This document shows, piece by piece, positions 40,300 to 51,120 of a DNA stretch of 64,000 nt (positions are counted from its first letter, which is position 1; every line of letters begins with the position of its first letter). Below the pieces are notes generated by a model. The model ran no database searches, had not been told where the DNA came from, and worked only from the letters and a program-made list of their open reading frames with translations. The translations under genes were made by a program, and so were the position numbers. Source of the stretch: Pilimelia terevasa (GTDB lineage: Bacteria > Actinomycetota > Actinomycetes > Mycobacteriales > Micromonosporaceae); the NCBI RefSeq assembly GCF_014647915.1, contig NZ_BMQC01000006.1, positions 124,001 to 188,000 on the forward strand. Reading direction: 5' to 3'.

Positions 40300-42948
40300 T
40301 CAGCGGCAGGCGCGCGGCCGGAGCGGGCGCTCCTGGTAGTACGTCTGCTCCTCCACCTGCTGCACCGGGCTGCGCCACCCCTGGTCGATCTCGTACGGCA
40401 CGTCCGCGTCGGTGCGGAACGCCCGCTGGATGTTGCGGGCGCACAGCAGGGTCAGCCGCTTGCCGGTCGCCACGCCGCGGGCGTCGAAGCGGGTCAGCCC
40501 GGTCGTCGAGCGGTACGGGGTGGACAGTGCCCGGGCCTGCGCGTACACCTGCGCCGAGAACCCCGGCTGCGCGCGCCACCCGTCGGCGGTCAGCACGGTG
40601 ACGGCCTTGAGCAGCAGCCGGGTGGCGTCGTAGGCCAGCCCGACCCGCTCGCCCACCGGCCGGCCCGGCGTGCACAGCCCGAGGGTGGTGCGCACGTCCT
40701 CCAGGAAGCCGCCGCGCTCGGTGTCCGCGGCCTGCGCCAGCCGGTCGCAGTAGGCCAGCGCACCCTTGGAGACGTAGGCGACGGGCAGGTTCGCGGGGGC
40801 GCGCTCGCGCAGCCTGGCGTTCGCCATGTACCGGTTCACGGAGTCGTCGGCCAGCAGCACCGCCCGCCCGTTGCACCGGTCGGCCAGGGCCGCGGCGAAC
40901 GCCCCGAACTCGCTGTACCGGCCGCCGAAGAAGACCACGCCGTCGCGGTACCGGTCGGCGCAGTACGGCCGCAGGTCGGTGCCCGGCGTCCAGAAGGCGC
41001 TGTCGTAGTACGCCGCGCCGAACTTGGCCCGCACCCCGGCGGCGAGCGTCTGCACGTACAGGTCGCTCGCGGCACCCGCGAGTCCCTTGCTGCCGTAGGT
41101 GTAGAAGTTCATCACGCGCCTGCGGCCCAGGACCTTGGTCGCGTGGTCGTGCACGAGCCGGGCCTCGTCGATGTTGGGCGCCGAGAGCTGGAGGTACTGC
41201 CGCGCGCCGTCGGCGATGTCGTCGGCGGACAGCGTCGGCGCGACGGTCGGCAGGTGCGCCTCCGACAGCTTCCTGATGGCCTCCTTGGTGCCGGTGCGGC
41301 TCTCCACCAGGCCCACCACGCCGGCAACCGCCGGGTCCTGGCGGGCCAGGTCGCCGAGCATCGGGACGACGTCACCGGCGTGCGCCATCTCCTGGCCGGC
41401 GTTGGCCACGACGATCCGCAGCAGCGGCTGCGCCGGGTCGTTGGTGGCCAGCCCGTAGGCGCGGGCCTGCGCCGCCGCCATGCCCTGCAACTCCTCGCGC
41501 TCGGCGGCGAACGTCTCCTCGGTGGCCAGCGTCCCGGGCTTGGTCAGCGAGCCGAGGTAGACGAAGGTGACGTACGGCTGGTCGGGGCGCTGGTGCGCCG
41601 CCTCCCGGGCCAGCCGGTTGTTCTCAAAGATGATCTTCTCGGCCTCGCGCAGGCCGGCGTCCGCGGTGAAGAACTGGTCCGGGTGGTCGCTGTAGCCGAC
41701 GCACTCGCCGCCGATCAGCTTCGTGCGGACCGCCCCGTCGGTCACCAGGGTGAGGCAGCCGGCCTTGTAGGCCTGGTACGCGCGGTACAGCTCGGGGCTG
41801 TACCAGCCGGCGGTGCCGAGCAGGGCGGCCAGCACCACCAGCCCCACCGCGAGCGGGTGCGCCAGCACCGGCGGCCGCGGCGGGCGGATCTTCGGCAGGT
41901 CGTCGACCAGGTCGACCAGCCCGGGGTGCGGCCGGGCCATCGGCAGGTACCACCGGGTGTTGGCGCCGGCCCGGCTGTCCGCCGCCAGCCGGGTCCGCCA
42001 CGCCTCGTAGGCGCCCGCCGCGCCGCTGACCGGCACGCCCGTGGACTCGCCGGCCGGCACCCGGACCCGGCCGGCGATCACCAGCAGCGGATCGGTCTCC
42101 TCGGTGTCGTGCCGGATGGTGTTGATCAGCTCCAGCAGGGCGGCCCCGGCGGTACCGGCGGTCGCGTCCTCCAGCAGCGCCACCGGCGCCGCGGTGCGCC
42201 GCCACGCGGCCAGCCGCCAGGGCCGGCGCCGGTAGGCCACCCGCAGGTCCTGGAGCAGCGCGTGGACGAGGAGCCGGTCGAGCTTGGGCTGCATCGCCGG
42301 CTCGTGCCCGTGCCGGCCGAGGTGCCGGGCGAGGGCGAAGAAGCCCCCGGCCGGGCGCGGCGACGGGTACTGCTGCCGGACCGCCCAGCGGAACTCCCGG
42401 CCGAACCCGAGCAGCCGCCCCGTCACCAGCATCCGCATCAGCGGACCGGGCAGGACGGTCGCGGCCAGCCAGTACGAGAAGCCGATCCAGCCGCCGAGGG
42501 CCTGCGACGGCGCCCCCGGATCGCCGGTCTGCAGGTGCAGGTGCGCCCGGAGCTGCCGGTACAGGTGCCGCTGCTGCTGGTCGACCGGCACCTGGCGCAG
42601 GTCGAGGCCGACCAGCCAGTGCGCGAGCCGGTAGTGGCGCAGCCGCACCACGGGCAGGCCGAAGTCCTGGGCGAGGCCGCCGTACACCTCGTGCAGCAGG
42701 GCGCGCACGTCCGGCGCGTCGGGGACCACGACGTGCGGCACCTGGCGGCCGTCGGCGGCGAACAGGGGGCCGAGCCAGGCGGTCGCCGACCCGGCCTCGT
42801 CGTGGGTGCGCAGCGGGACCAGGGGCATGGGCCAGGCGCCGCGGCCGCGGCCGCCCAGCAACTGCCGCAGGAGCCGGACGAAGCCGACGGCGGCCGGGTA
42901 CTCGCGCATCGGCCCGCCGGCAGGCGACTCGGTCTGCTCCACGTGCAC
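40300..42948 (-). CDS. Transmembrane protein with periplasmic-binding (receptor) C-terminal domain
   Basis: An 882-residue protein in three parts. About 1-360 is intracellular, helical and Arg-rich, with no signal peptide; it resembles the ATPase-like front part of related actinobacterial proteins but shows no P-loop (GGRGRGAWPMPLVPL stands where one might be expected). One membrane helix follows (about 362-384, AVGLVVLAALLGTAGW). About 385-882 is an outside domain like branched-chain amino-acid binding proteins/type I periplasmic binding proteins: FVYLGSLTKPG, VVGLVESRTGTKEAIRKLSE, YLQLSAPNIDEARLV, YDATRLLLKAVTVL. GTG 42948 follows GGGGGAG. This looks like a one-protein receptor rather than an ABC transporter subunit, since no permease or ATPase gene is nearby. 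Ligand and output are unknown. Confidence 0.7.
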   Translation of the reverse strand: MHVEQTESPAGGPMREYPAAVGFVRLLRQLLGGRGRGAWPMPLVPLRTHDEAGSATAWLGPLFAADGRQVPHVVVPDAPDVRALLHEVYGGLAQDFGLPVVRLRHYRLAHWLVGLDLRQVPVDQQQRHLYRQLRAHLHLQTGDPGAPSQALGGWIGFSYWLAATVLPGPLMRMLVTGRLLGFGREFRWAVRQQYPSPRPAGGFFALARHLGRHGHEPAMQPKLDRLLVHALLQDLRVAYRRRPWRLAAWRRTAAPVALLEDATAGTAGAALLELINTIRHDTEETDPLLVIAGRVRVPAGESTGVPVSGAAGAYEAWRTRLAADSRAGANTRWYLPMARPHPGLVDLVDDLPKIRPPRPPVLAHPLAVGLVVLAALLGTAGWYSPELYRAYQAYKAGCLTLVTDGAVRTKLIGGECVGYSDHPDQFFTADAGLREAEKIIFENNRLAREAAHQRPDQPYVTFVYLGSLTKPGTLATEETFAAEREELQGMAAAQARAYGLATNDPAQPLLRIVVANAGQEMAHAGDVVPMLGDLARQDPAVAGVVGLVESRTGTKEAIRKLSEAHLPTVAPTLSADDIADGARQYLQLSAPNIDEARLVHDHATKVLGRRRVMNFYTYGSKGLAGAASDLYVQTLAAGVRAKFGAAYYDSAFWTPGTDLRPYCADRYRDGVVFFGGRYSEFGAFAAALADRCNGRAVLLADDSVNRYMANARLRERAPANLPVAYVSKGALAYCDRLAQAADTERGGFLEDVRTTLGLCTPGRPVGERVGLAYDATRLLLKAVTVLTADGWRAQPGFSAQVYAQARALSTPYRSTTGLTRFDARGVATGKRLTLLCARNIQRAFRTDADVPYEIDQGWRSPVQQVEEQTYYQERPLRPRACR

Positions 42949-43175
42949 GCGCGTCTCCCCCGCTGTCGGTGCCGACCGCAGGGGCGGTTGCCGACCGCGG
43001 GCGACGGCCAGGCCGCACCCTGTGTAACGACTCTGCCCGGGCCGGCGACGCGCCGGTACCCCGGCACGGGTGACCCGCAGCAGGGCCGGCCGGCCGGTCC
43101 CGCACGGATGCCGGACCCCGGCACCGTCGCGGATGTCAGGTTGCCGACACACCGCTCGACGCCCGCGCCCGGTGC

Positions 43176-43194
43176 TCGCTTGACTGGCAAGCGA
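43176..43194. promoter_or_regulatory. Perfect 7-5-7 inverted repeat before the beta-propeller gene
   Basis: TCGCTTG-ACTGG-CAAGCGA ends 26 bases before ATG 43221. It may be an operator or a 5'-UTR hairpin; no regulator gene is adjacent. Confidence 0.45.
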
Positions 43195-43220
43195 CGGGGA
43201 ACCTGGCGGACGGGGAGACG

Positions 43221-44375
43221 ATGAAACGGCGAATTCTGACAGCGGCGCTTGTGGCCACGTCGATGCTGGTGCCGGCGGTGCCGTCCGCCGCGGCCGGCCG
43301 CGCCAGCGGCGCCGGGTGGCCGTCCACCGGCTTCGACGACTCCGCGTCCAGCTACAACCGGTACGAGACGCGGTTGACCGCCGCCACCGTGAACGGCCTG
43401 GAGGAGGGGCTCTCGCTGCCGCTGCCCCACCCCGACATGAGCTGTCAGGGCGGCGGCCGCCCCGTGCTCGCGGGCGGCCTGCTCTACGTACCCGACGGCA
43501 AGGGCCTGGGCGCCTACGACCCGCGCTCGGGCGACCGCCGCTGGTATGTCCCGCTGGACACCGACGACTTCGTCGGCCAGATCGACGTCGTGCAGGGCAG
43601 GCTCGTCCTCAGCCAGAGCTACTGCCGTTCGTTCAGCGACTCCTCGGGCACCGTGACGGTGTACGACGCGGCGACCGGGGCGAAGCAGTGGAGCCGGTAC
43701 CTCGACGTGCCCGTCAGGACAATGGTGGCCGGGGACGTGCTCGTCGCGGGCGGCGCGGAGTCGACCGACGCCGAGGAGGCGGCGGGCTTCCGCCTCGCCG
43801 ACGGCGAGGTGCTGTGGCAGCGGCACTGGCCGCTGCTCGGCCGCGTCCTGGTCAACGGCGCCGCGGCGGTCGGCACGCCCGAGGGCGACACTGATCTCGT
43901 CGACCCGGCCACCGGCCGCACCCTGCACACGGTCCCCGGAAGCTACGCGCCGGAGAATCTGGGCGCCGACCGCACCCTGACCCTGGAGAGCAACCGCAAC
44001 GTCACCACCGCCCGCGAGGCCGCCACGCGCCGGGTGCGGTGGCGGTCGAGCAGCGCACAGCGCATCGTCGCCCAGGCGGTGGGACCGCGGACCCTCCACC
44101 AGGTGGCGGAGCAGGAGCTGGTGGCTCTCGGCCTGGACGACGGCGCGCAGCGGTACCGCGTGCCGCTGGACGACCAGTACTACTCGATGGTCGGTGCCGG
44201 CGACCTGCTCTACCTCGTCGGGTTGGCGAAGATCCAGGTGCGCCGCGCCGACACCGGCGCACCCGTGGCCGACCTGCCCATCCCCGACGACGGAAGCGTG
44301 GTCGTCGCCGACGGCGACGTCTACCTCAACACAGACCGCACGCTGACCCAGTGGCGGCTGCCGGCGCGGCGGTAG
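43221..44375 (+). CDS. Secreted PQQ-like beta-propeller protein
   Basis: A 384-residue exported protein. The signal peptide ends near PSAAAG (about 25). The rest consists of repeated propeller blades with the motifs LYVPDGKGLGAYDPRSGDRR, VTVYDAATGAKQWSRYL, VLWQRHWP and VDPATGRTLHTVPG, typical of PQQ-/WD-like repeats. Cofactor-binding residues of true quinoproteins are not evident, so binding or scaffold roles are more likely. GGGGAGA lies two bases before ATG 43221. It converges on ddl with 24 bases between. Confidence 0.8.
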   Translation: MKRRILTAALVATSMLVPAVPSAAAGRASGAGWPSTGFDDSASSYNRYETRLTAATVNGLEEGLSLPLPHPDMSCQGGGRPVLAGGLLYVPDGKGLGAYDPRSGDRRWYVPLDTDDFVGQIDVVQGRLVLSQSYCRSFSDSSGTVTVYDAATGAKQWSRYLDVPVRTMVAGDVLVAGGAESTDAEEAAGFRLADGEVLWQRHWPLLGRVLVNGAAAVGTPEGDTDLVDPATGRTLHTVPGSYAPENLGADRTLTLESNRNVTTAREAATRRVRWRSSSAQRIVAQAVGPRTLHQVAEQELVALGLDDGAQRYRVPLDDQYYSMVGAGDLLYLVGLAKIQVRRADTGAPVADLPIPDDGSVVVADGDVYLNTDRTLTQWRLPARR

Positions 44376-44399
44376 GGCGGCGGTCGCGTGACCCCGCGC

Positions 44400-45521
44400 T
44401 CAGCGCAGGCCGGTGCCGCGGGCGAGCGCCGTGTGCACGAGCCGCGCCACCAGCTTCGGGTACTCCAGGCCGGCGGCAGCCCACATGCGCGGGAACATCG
44501 AGGTGGGGGTGAAGCCGGGCATGGTGTTGACCTCGTTGAGCAGGACCTCGCCGGCGTCGGTGACGAAGAAGTCGACCCGGGCCAGGCCGGCGCAGTCCAG
44601 CGCGGTGAACGCCGTCCGGGCCAGCTCCTGGACCCGGGCGGTCACCGCCGCGCCCAGCCGGGCCGGGACGTCGTACTCGCAGGAGTCGTCGAGGTACTTG
44701 GCCTCGAAGTCGTAGAAGTCGTGGCCGGCCACCACCCGCACCTCGGCCAGCGGCGACGCCTCGGGTACCCCGCCGGACTCGCCCTCCAGGACGCCGCACT
44801 CGACCTCGCGGCCGGCGATCCCGGCCTCCACGATCACCTTCGGGTCCACGGCCCGCGCGTGGGCGACGGCGGCGTCCAGGTCGGCCCAGTCGGCGACCCG
44901 GCTGATCCCGTGCGAGGAGCCGGCCCGGCACGGCTTGACGAACACGGGCAGGCCCAGCCGCTGCCGGGTCGGCCCGTCCAGGGTGGCCGTACCGGGCCGC
45001 AGGACGGCGTACGGCCCGACCGGGATGCCGGCCTGCTGCGCCAGCCGCTTGGTGAACTCCTTGTCCATGGCCGCCGCCGAGGCCAGCACCCCCGAGCCGA
45101 CGTAGGGGAGGCCGGCCAGCTCCAGCAGGCCCTGGACCGTGCCGTCCTCGCCGTACGCCCCGTGCAGGACCGGGAACACCACGTCCACGCCGCCCAGCGC
45201 GGCGAACCCGCGCGCCGGGGCCACCACGCCGGGCCGGTCCGCCGGCTCCAGCCGCAGCGGGCCGTGGGCGGGGTCGCCGGGCAGGACCAGGGCCGGCCCC
45301 GAGTCGGCGGTGACCTCGGGGAGCCGCCGGTCGACGATGGCGAGCGGCGCGGTGTCCGCGGGCAGGACCCAGCGCCCGTCGCGGGCGATGCCGACGGGCA
45401 GTACGTCGAACTCGGCCGGGTCCAGCGCGGCGAGGATCCCGCCGGCGCTGACGCAGGAGATCGCGTGCTCGGTGCTGCGCCCGCCGAAGACGACGGCGAC
45501 GCGGATTCTGTCCTGGCTCAC
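44400..45521 (-). CDS. ddl: D-alanine--D-alanine ligase
   Basis: A 373-residue ATP-grasp enzyme making the D-Ala-D-Ala end of peptidoglycan precursors. Start [20 protein letters not shown], with the Glu for the first D-Ala. [51 protein letters not shown] and the omega-loop [12 protein letters not shown] correspond to D-Ala-specific ligases rather than the D-lactate type. The metal site is [21 protein letters not shown] 45521 is chosen; a frame extension to 45548 lacks conservation. It follows the PLP-enzyme gene in the order plsC-gpsA-PLP enzyme-ddl. Confidence 0.96.
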   Translation of the reverse strand: MSQDRIRVAVVFGGRSTEHAISCVSAGGILAALDPAEFDVLPVGIARDGRWVLPADTAPLAIVDRRLPEVTADSGPALVLPGDPAHGPLRLEPADRPGVVAPARGFAALGGVDVVFPVLHGAYGEDGTVQGLLELAGLPYVGSGVLASAAAMDKEFTKRLAQQAGIPVGPYAVLRPGTATLDGPTRQRLGLPVFVKPCRAGSSHGISRVADWADLDAAVAHARAVDPKVIVEAGIAGREVECGVLEGESGGVPEASPLAEVRVVAGHDFYDFEAKYLDDSCEYDVPARLGAAVTARVQELARTAFTALDCAGLARVDFFVTDAGEVLLNEVNTMPGFTPTSMFPRMWAAAGLEYPKLVARLVHTALARGTGLR

Positions 45522-45591
45522 CCCGCCACCGTACTGGCCGGTCACCACGGCAGGCGCACGGCGTGGGCGCGCCCGCCGCGGCGCGCCGCGC

Positions 45592-46701
45592 TCAGGGACC
45601 GGTGCCGGCGGCGTCCAGGGCGTCGGTGAGGTCGGCGACGAGGTCCGCGGTGTCCTCGATGCCGCAGGAGATCCGCACGAAGCCCGGGGGCACGTGGTCC
45701 CCCCAGACCGCGCGCCGGTCGACGGTGGTGTGCAGGCCGCCGAACGACGTCGCCGCCGCCGCCAGGCGGCTGTGCCGCAGCAGCCGGGTCACGTGCGCGG
45801 CGTCCGGGAACACCGCGGCCACCAGGCCGGGCGGGCGGCGCAGCAGCTCCCGGGCGCGGTCGTACGCCGGGTCGGTGGGCAGCCCCGGCCAGCGCACGCC
45901 GGTGACCTCGGGCCGGGCCGCCAGCAGGGCGGCCACGGCGGCGGCGTTGACGCCCTGCCGGGCCAGCCGCAGGTCCAGGGTGGCCAGCGAGCGGTGGGCG
46001 AGCCAGCAGTCGAACGGCCCCGGTACGGCCCCCGAGTGCTCCCGCCGGGCCCGCAGCAGCGCCGCCAGCTCGGGGTCGCGCGTGGCGGCGTACCCGATCA
46101 GCAGGTCCGAGTGCCCGGACAGCGCCTTGGTGCCCGAGGCCAGCACGAGGTCGGCGCCGTGGTCGAGCGGGCGCAGGCCCAGCGGCGTCGCGGCGGTGCT
46201 GTCGACCGCCACCAGCGTGCCGGCCGCCCGCGCGGCGGCCACCAGGCCGGCGAGGTCGGGCAGGTCCAGGCCCGGGTTGGCCGGCGCCTCCACCAGCACC
46301 AGCCGGACCCCGTCCAGCGCCGGTACCGGCCCCGCGGTCGGCGCGGTCCGCACCCGGACACCCAGCGGCGCGAGCGTCTCCACGCCGAACGCGGGCGTGC
46401 TGTGGTACCCGTCGGCGGGCAGCACGACGGTGTCGCCGGCGGCGAGCACGGCCAGCAGGGCGCCGGTGACCGCGGCCAGCCCGCTGGCGTACGCGACGGC
46501 CGTGCCGCCCTCCAGCTCCCCGACGGCGGCCTCGAACAGCCGGCGCGTCGGGTTGTCGGTGCGCGCGTAGGTGTCGGCGCCGGTCGGGTCGGCCGGGTCC
46601 AGGTGGAACGGCGCCGCGAACACCGGCCCCGGCAGCAGGGGCTCCCCCGGCCGGGCGGCCGGCAGGCCGGCGCGCACGCAGCGGGTACCGTCGCCGGTCA
46701 C
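45592..46701 (-). CDS. Cystathionine gamma-synthase/lyase family PLP enzyme
   Basis: A 369-residue fold-type I PLP enzyme. Marks: [60 protein letters not shown], and the PLP lysine in [17 protein letters not shown]; the C-terminal end [17 protein letters not shown] is typical. It could be a cystathionine gamma-lyase or synthase or a methionine gamma-lyase; the variable substrate residues do not decide. GTG 46701 overlaps the gpsA stop by four bases, so it belongs to the plsC-gpsA operon. Confidence 0.9.
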   Translation of the reverse strand: MTGDGTRCVRAGLPAARPGEPLLPGPVFAAPFHLDPADPTGADTYARTDNPTRRLFEAAVGELEGGTAVAYASGLAAVTGALLAVLAAGDTVVLPADGYHSTPAFGVETLAPLGVRVRTAPTAGPVPALDGVRLVLVEAPANPGLDLPDLAGLVAAARAAGTLVAVDSTAATPLGLRPLDHGADLVLASGTKALSGHSDLLIGYAATRDPELAALLRARREHSGAVPGPFDCWLAHRSLATLDLRLARQGVNAAAVAALLAARPEVTGVRWPGLPTDPAYDRARELLRRPPGLVAAVFPDAAHVTRLLRHSRLAAAATSFGGLHTTVDRRAVWGDHVPPGFVRISCGIEDTADLVADLTDALDAAGTGP

Positions 46702-47702
46702 TCGGGCTTCGGCTTCCGGCTCATCAGCGTGGTCAGCGCCGCGCGCGGGTCCACGCCCTCGTGGCACACCCGCTCGATCTGCTCGGTGATCGGCATCTCG
46801 ACGCCGTGCGCGCGGGCGAGGTCCCGGATGGCCAGGCAGCTCTTGACGCCCTCGGCGGTCTGCCGGGTGGCCCGCTGCGCGTCCTCCAGCGAGCCGCCGC
46901 GGCCGAGGTGTTCGCCGAAGGTGCGGTTGCGGGACATCGGCGAGGAGCAGGTGCCGACCAGGTCGCCGAGCCCGGCCAGCCCGGCGAAGGTCAGCGGGTC
47001 GGCGCCCAGTGCCACGCCCAGCCGCGCGGTCTCGGCCAGCCCGCGGGTGATCAGGGTGGCGCGCAGGTTGTCGCCGAGGCGCATCGCGCACGCCACCCCG
47101 TAGGCGAGCGCGATCACGTTCTTCACCGCGCCGCCCAGCTCGACGCCGATCACGTCGTCGTTGGTGTACGCCCGGAAGTACGGGGTCGTCACCGCCTCCT
47201 GCAACGCGGTGGCGCGGTCCTCGTCGGCGCAGGCGATCACGGTGGCGGTGGGCTGGCCGTCCATGATCTCCGGGGCGAGGTTCGGGCCGGAGAGGACGGC
47301 GACGCGGTCCGCCCGCACGCCGGTGACCTCCCGGATCACCTCGGTCATCCGCCGGCCGCTGCCCAGTTCGACGCCCTTCATGAGGGAGACCAGGGTGGCG
47401 TCGCGGTCGACGTGCCCGACCCAGCCGGCGAGGTTGGCGCGCAGGGTCTGCGACGGTACGGCCAGGAAGACCAGGGCCGCCCCGGACAGCGCCGCGGCGG
47501 CGTCGTCGGTGGCGTCAACCAGGTCCGGCAGCGGTACGTCGGCGAAGTACTCGGGGTTGCGGCGCCGCGCGCGGATGCCGCGGGCCACCTCGGGCCGGCG
47601 CGCCCACAGCGTCACCGGGGTGCCGGCGTCGGCCAGGATCCGGGCCACGGTGGTCCCCCAGGAGCCCGCCCCGAGGACGGCGGCCCGCGGTCGCCCGCTC
47701 AC
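46698..47702 (-). CDS. gpsA: Glycerol-3-phosphate dehydrogenase [NAD(P)+]
   Basis: A 334-residue enzyme supplying glycerol-3-phosphate for phospholipids. The NAD site is [18 protein letters not shown] near 8-25, followed by [68 protein letters not shown] with the catalytic Lys, and [23 protein letters not shown] 47702 overlaps the plsC stop (GTGA). Confidence 0.97.
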   Translation of the reverse strand: MSGRPRAAVLGAGSWGTTVARILADAGTPVTLWARRPEVARGIRARRRNPEYFADVPLPDLVDATDDAAAALSGAALVFLAVPSQTLRANLAGWVGHVDRDATLVSLMKGVELGSGRRMTEVIREVTGVRADRVAVLSGPNLAPEIMDGQPTATVIACADEDRATALQEAVTTPYFRAYTNDDVIGVELGGAVKNVIALAYGVACAMRLGDNLRATLITRGLAETARLGVALGADPLTFAGLAGLGDLVGTCSSPMSRNRTFGEHLGRGGSLEDAQRATRQTAEGVKSCLAIRDLARAHGVEMPITEQIERVCHEGVDPRAALTTLMSRKPKPE

Positions 47703-48454
47703 GCGGCGTCCTCGATAGGCCGCCCGCGGTCGCCCTCGACGGCGCGGTAGCGGCCGGTGGGCGCCGGCCGGTACAGCGGTGGCGGGGTGCCGCCGCGGAT
47801 CTCGGCGAGCATGTCCCGCAGCGTCGTCATGATCACATCAGTCATCTCGGCCAGGGTCTCCCTGCTCGGGTCGGTGTGCCGGAACCGGCTCAGGTCGATC
47901 GGCGGCCCGGCCTTCGCGGTGACGGGGGTGCGCAGGCGCAGCCGCAGGATGCCGGTCCGGGGGTCGAAGATCTGCTGCGCCCCCCAGATGGCCACGGGGA
48001 TGACCGGCGCCCGGGTGGCCAGGGCCAGCCGGGCGGCGCCGGTCTTGCCCACCATCGGCCACAGCTCGGGCTCGCGGGTGGTGGTGCCCTCGGGGTAGAT
48101 CACGACGACGCCGCCGGCCCGGACCGCCCGGACCAGGCGTTCCAACGAGCGGGCGGCGTCGACGGTGCCGCGCTCGACGGGAATCTGGTCGACCCGGTCC
48201 AGCAGCGGCCCGAGCAGCGGCAGCCGGAACAGGCTGGCCTTGCCGAGGAACTGCGGCCAGCGGCCGGCCCGGTGGAGAAACCAGCCGGAGATCAGCGGGT
48301 CGGCGTGGGAGATGTGGTTGACGACGACGATCGCGCCGCCCTCGGCGGGGATGTGGGCGTACCCGAGCCACTCCCCCGCGGTGAACAGGGCGAGGACCGG
48401 CCTGGCCAGGCAGACGGAGAAGCGCCGCCAGAAGCCGAGTCTGCGCCGTGCCAC
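47699..48454 (-). CDS. plsC: 1-acyl-sn-glycerol-3-phosphate acyltransferase
   Basis: A 251-residue PlsC-type acyltransferase acting at the membrane in phosphatidic acid synthesis. The catalytic NHISHADP box (NHx4D) is near 46-52, followed by [14 protein letters not shown], the YPEGTTTRE box binding glycerol-3-phosphate moieties, and [13 protein letters not shown] 48454 has GGGAGGAG upstream. It leads an operon with gpsA, a PLP enzyme and probably ddl. Confidence 0.93.
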   Translation of the reverse strand: MARRRLGFWRRFSVCLARPVLALFTAGEWLGYAHIPAEGGAIVVVNHISHADPLISGWFLHRAGRWPQFLGKASLFRLPLLGPLLDRVDQIPVERGTVDAARSLERLVRAVRAGGVVVIYPEGTTTREPELWPMVGKTGAARLALATRAPVIPVAIWGAQQIFDPRTGILRLRLRTPVTAKAGPPIDLSRFRHTDPSRETLAEMTDVIMTTLRDMLAEIRGGTPPPLYRPAPTGRYRAVEGDRGRPIEDAA

Positions 48455-48515
48455 GCCGCTCCTCCCTGCGCGCTACCGCGGGTCCCCGCGGCACGGAGTC
48501 CCTGACCCGCCATCA

Positions 48516-48533
48516 TGCCCGCCGAGGCGGGCA
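48516..48533. promoter_or_regulatory. 18-base palindrome in divergent promoter region
   Basis: TGCCCGCC-GA-GGCGGGCA lies between plsC and the cold-shock-like gene, 62 bases before the plsC start. It is a possible operator; in such GC-rich DNA, chance palindromes of this length are not negligible. Confidence 0.3.
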
Positions 48534-48631
48534 GGACGGTAGCCGACCTGTCGGCAGGTGATCATCCGATTTGCGGCCGGCGCCGGCCGGGCACGGGGTC
48601 CGGGCCGGGGCCGACCGGTACGGTGCGGGGT

Positions 48632-48856
48632 ATGCAGGCGACGGTGGCGACCTTCGACCCGCGGACCGGTACCGGTGTCGCGCTGACCGACGCCGGGCGG
48701 CGCGTGGACATCACGGCGGCGGCCTTCGCCGCCTCGGGCCTGCGCTTCCTGCGCCCGGGCCAGCGGGTTCGCTTCGACCGCGACCCGCAGGGCGTGCCCT
48801 ACCGCGTCACGCTGCCGACACTGGACACCTCCCGTCCTCCTGGAGTTCAGCCCTGA
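48632..48856 (+). CDS. Cold-shock-like small beta-barrel protein
   Basis: A 74-residue protein with the layout of a cold-shock/OB domain: [20 protein letters not shown] (in place of VKWFNxxKGFGFI), then [20 protein letters not shown] and [17 protein letters not shown]. The aromatic RNA-binding residues of RNP1/RNP2 are largely missing, so nucleic-acid binding is uncertain. ATG 48632 follows a GGGG run. It is followed 28 bases later by ppk and may be co-transcribed. Confidence 0.65.
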   Translation: MQATVATFDPRTGTGVALTDAGRRVDITAAAFAASGLRFLRPGQRVRFDRDPQGVPYRVTLPTLDTSRPPGVQP

Positions 48857-48884
48857 TTCACCCCGATCGGGTGATGATGTGCCG

Positions 48885-51077
48885 ATGAACGCCACCCCCG
48901 CCGGACGCCCTAGCCGCGCCCGCGCCTCCACGCGCCAGACGGGCCGCCGCCCCGCGCCCGCCCGGCCGGCCCCGGGGGCCGCGACGCCGCCCGAGCCCGA
49001 CGCCGACCCGGCCGCGGCGGAGAGCCCGCTGCCGACCGACCGGTTCCTCAACCGCGAACTCTCCTGGCTCGACTTCAACGCCCGGGTCCTGGCGCTCGCC
49101 GAGGACCCGGCGACGCCGCTGCTGGAGCGGGCCAAGTTCCTGGCGATCTTCGCCAGCAACCTCGACGAGTTCGTCATGGTCCGCATCGCCGGCCTCAAGC
49201 GCCGGCTCCAGGCCGGGCTGCCGGTGCGCGGCGGCGACGGGCTCCCCCTGCGCACCCAGCTCCGCAAGATCACCGACCGGCTGGCCGAGCTGGTCGACCG
49301 GCACGCGCGCTGCTTCACCGAGGAGGTGCGCCCGCGGCTGGCCGCCGAGGACATCCACCTGCTGGGCTGGGCCGACCTGGCGCTGGCCGAGCGCCAGCTC
49401 CTGCACACGTACTTCCACGACAACGTCCTGCCGGTCCTGACCCCCCTGGCCGTGGACCCGGCCCACCCGTTCCCGTACATCTCCAGCCGGTCGCTCAGCC
49501 TCGCGGTCACCGTCCGCGACCCCGGGGGCGGACCGGAGTTCTTCGCCCGGGTCAAGGTGCCCGACAACGTGCCGCGGCTGGTCCGGGTCGAGCGGGCCGA
49601 CGGGTCCTGGTTCCTGCCCGTCGAGGTGCTGATCGCCACCCACCTCGACCAGCTCTTCGCCGGGATGCAGGTGGTCGAGGCGGACCTGTTCCGGGTCACC
49701 CGCAACGCCGACTTCGAGGTCGACGAGGACCGTGACGAGGACCTGCTCCAAGCGCTGGAGCGGGAGCTGGCCCGCCGCCGGCTCGGCCCGCCGGTGCGCC
49801 TGGAGGTCACCGCCGACATGTCCGACCACGTGCTGGAGCTGCTGGTCCGCGAGCTGGACATGGACGCCAACGACGTCCTGCGGGTGCCCGGCCTGATCGA
49901 CCTGTCGTTCCTCTGGCAGGTGTACAACGGCGTCGACCGGCCCGACCTCAAGGACCCGCCGTTCGTGCCGGCCACCCATCCGCGGCTGGCCGACGGCGAG
50001 ACCCCGCGCAGCGTGTTCGCCACCCTCCGCGACGGCGACGTACTGGTGCACCACCCGTACCACTCGTTCTCGACCAGCGTGCAGCGCTTCATCGAGCAGG
50101 CCGCCGCCGACCCGCAGGTGCTGGCGATCAAGCAGACGCTGTACCGGACCAGCGGCGACTCGCCCATCGTCGACGCGCTGATCGACGCCGCCGAGGCCGG
50201 CAAGCAGGTGGTGGTCCTGGTCGAGGTGAAGGCGCGGTTCGACGAGGTGGCCAACATCGGCTGGGCGCGCAAGCTGGAGCGGGCCGGCTGCCACGTGGTG
50301 TACGGGCTGGTCGGGTTGAAGACGCACTGCAAGACCGCGCTGGTGGTGCGGGCCGAGGGGGGCCGGCTGCGGCGGTACTGCCACATCGGCACCGGCAACT
50401 ACCACCCCAAGACGGCCCGGCTGTACGAGGACTTCGGCATGCTGACCGCCGACCCCGACGTGGGGGCGGACCTGACGGAGCTGTTCAACACGCTCACCGG
50501 GTACGCCCGGCAGACCTCGTACCGCCGCCTGCTCGTCGCGCCGCACGGCATCCGCCGGGGCCTGACGGAGCGGATCGCCCGGGAGGCGGCGCACGGCGCC
50601 GAGGGGTCCATCCAGATCAAGGTCAACTCGCTGGTGGACGAGGACATCACCGACGCCCTGTACCGGGCCTCCGCCGCCGGTACGCGCATCGACCTGGTGA
50701 TCCGGGGCATGTGCACGCTGCGGCCGGGGGTGCCGGGGCTGTCGGAGAACATCCGGGTCCGGTCGGTGCTGGGCCGGTTCCTCGAACACTCGCGAGTGTT
50801 CCGGTTCGGCAACGGCGGCCGGCCGGAGGTGTGGATCGGCTCGGCCGACCTCATGCACCGCAACCTGGACCGCCGGGTGGAGGCGCTGGTGCGGGTGACC
50901 GACCCGACCGCCGTCCGCACCGTGGAGAACGTGCTGGAGCTGTCCCTGGGCGAGGACGCCGACTGCTTCGTCCTGGCCGGCGACGGCACCTGGACCCGGC
51001 GGCAGGCCGGCGACCGCCCGCTGCGCCACCTCCAGCGGGACCTCCTGCGCGGCGTGGTCGGCCTCAAGGACACGTGA
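48885..51077 (+). CDS. ppk: Polyphosphate kinase 1
   Basis: A 730-residue enzyme polymerising ATP gamma-phosphate into polyphosphate. After a 45-residue Arg/Pro-rich extension the N domain begins [20 protein letters not shown]. Further motifs are [80 protein letters not shown], and [20 protein letters not shown] with H500, the probable phosphorylated histidine. ATG 48885 is used; GTG 48879 adds two residues. The long disordered N-terminus is common in actinobacterial PPKs. Confidence 0.96.
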   Translation: MNATPAGRPSRARASTRQTGRRPAPARPAPGAATPPEPDADPAAAESPLPTDRFLNRELSWLDFNARVLALAEDPATPLLERAKFLAIFASNLDEFVMVRIAGLKRRLQAGLPVRGGDGLPLRTQLRKITDRLAELVDRHARCFTEEVRPRLAAEDIHLLGWADLALAERQLLHTYFHDNVLPVLTPLAVDPAHPFPYISSRSLSLAVTVRDPGGGPEFFARVKVPDNVPRLVRVERADGSWFLPVEVLIATHLDQLFAGMQVVEADLFRVTRNADFEVDEDRDEDLLQALERELARRRLGPPVRLEVTADMSDHVLELLVRELDMDANDVLRVPGLIDLSFLWQVYNGVDRPDLKDPPFVPATHPRLADGETPRSVFATLRDGDVLVHHPYHSFSTSVQRFIEQAAADPQVLAIKQTLYRTSGDSPIVDALIDAAEAGKQVVVLVEVKARFDEVANIGWARKLERAGCHVVYGLVGLKTHCKTALVVRAEGGRLRRYCHIGTGNYHPKTARLYEDFGMLTADPDVGADLTELFNTLTGYARQTSYRRLLVAPHGIRRGLTERIAREAAHGAEGSIQIKVNSLVDEDITDALYRASAAGTRIDLVIRGMCTLRPGVPGLSENIRVRSVLGRFLEHSRVFRFGNGGRPEVWIGSADLMHRNLDRRVEALVRVTDPTAVRTVENVLELSLGEDADCFVLAGDGTWTRRQAGDRPLRHLQRDLLRGVVGLKDT

Positions 51078-51120
51078 CCGGCGGCCCCGGAGCGGCCCGA
51101 CACCGGTGATCTCCGACGCT

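Noticed and set aside
40300-42948. Reading the receptor-like protein as an ordinary ABC transporter solute-binding protein
   Set aside because: It has no signal peptide or lipobox, a ~360-residue inner domain and a central membrane helix, and no transporter genes adjoin it.
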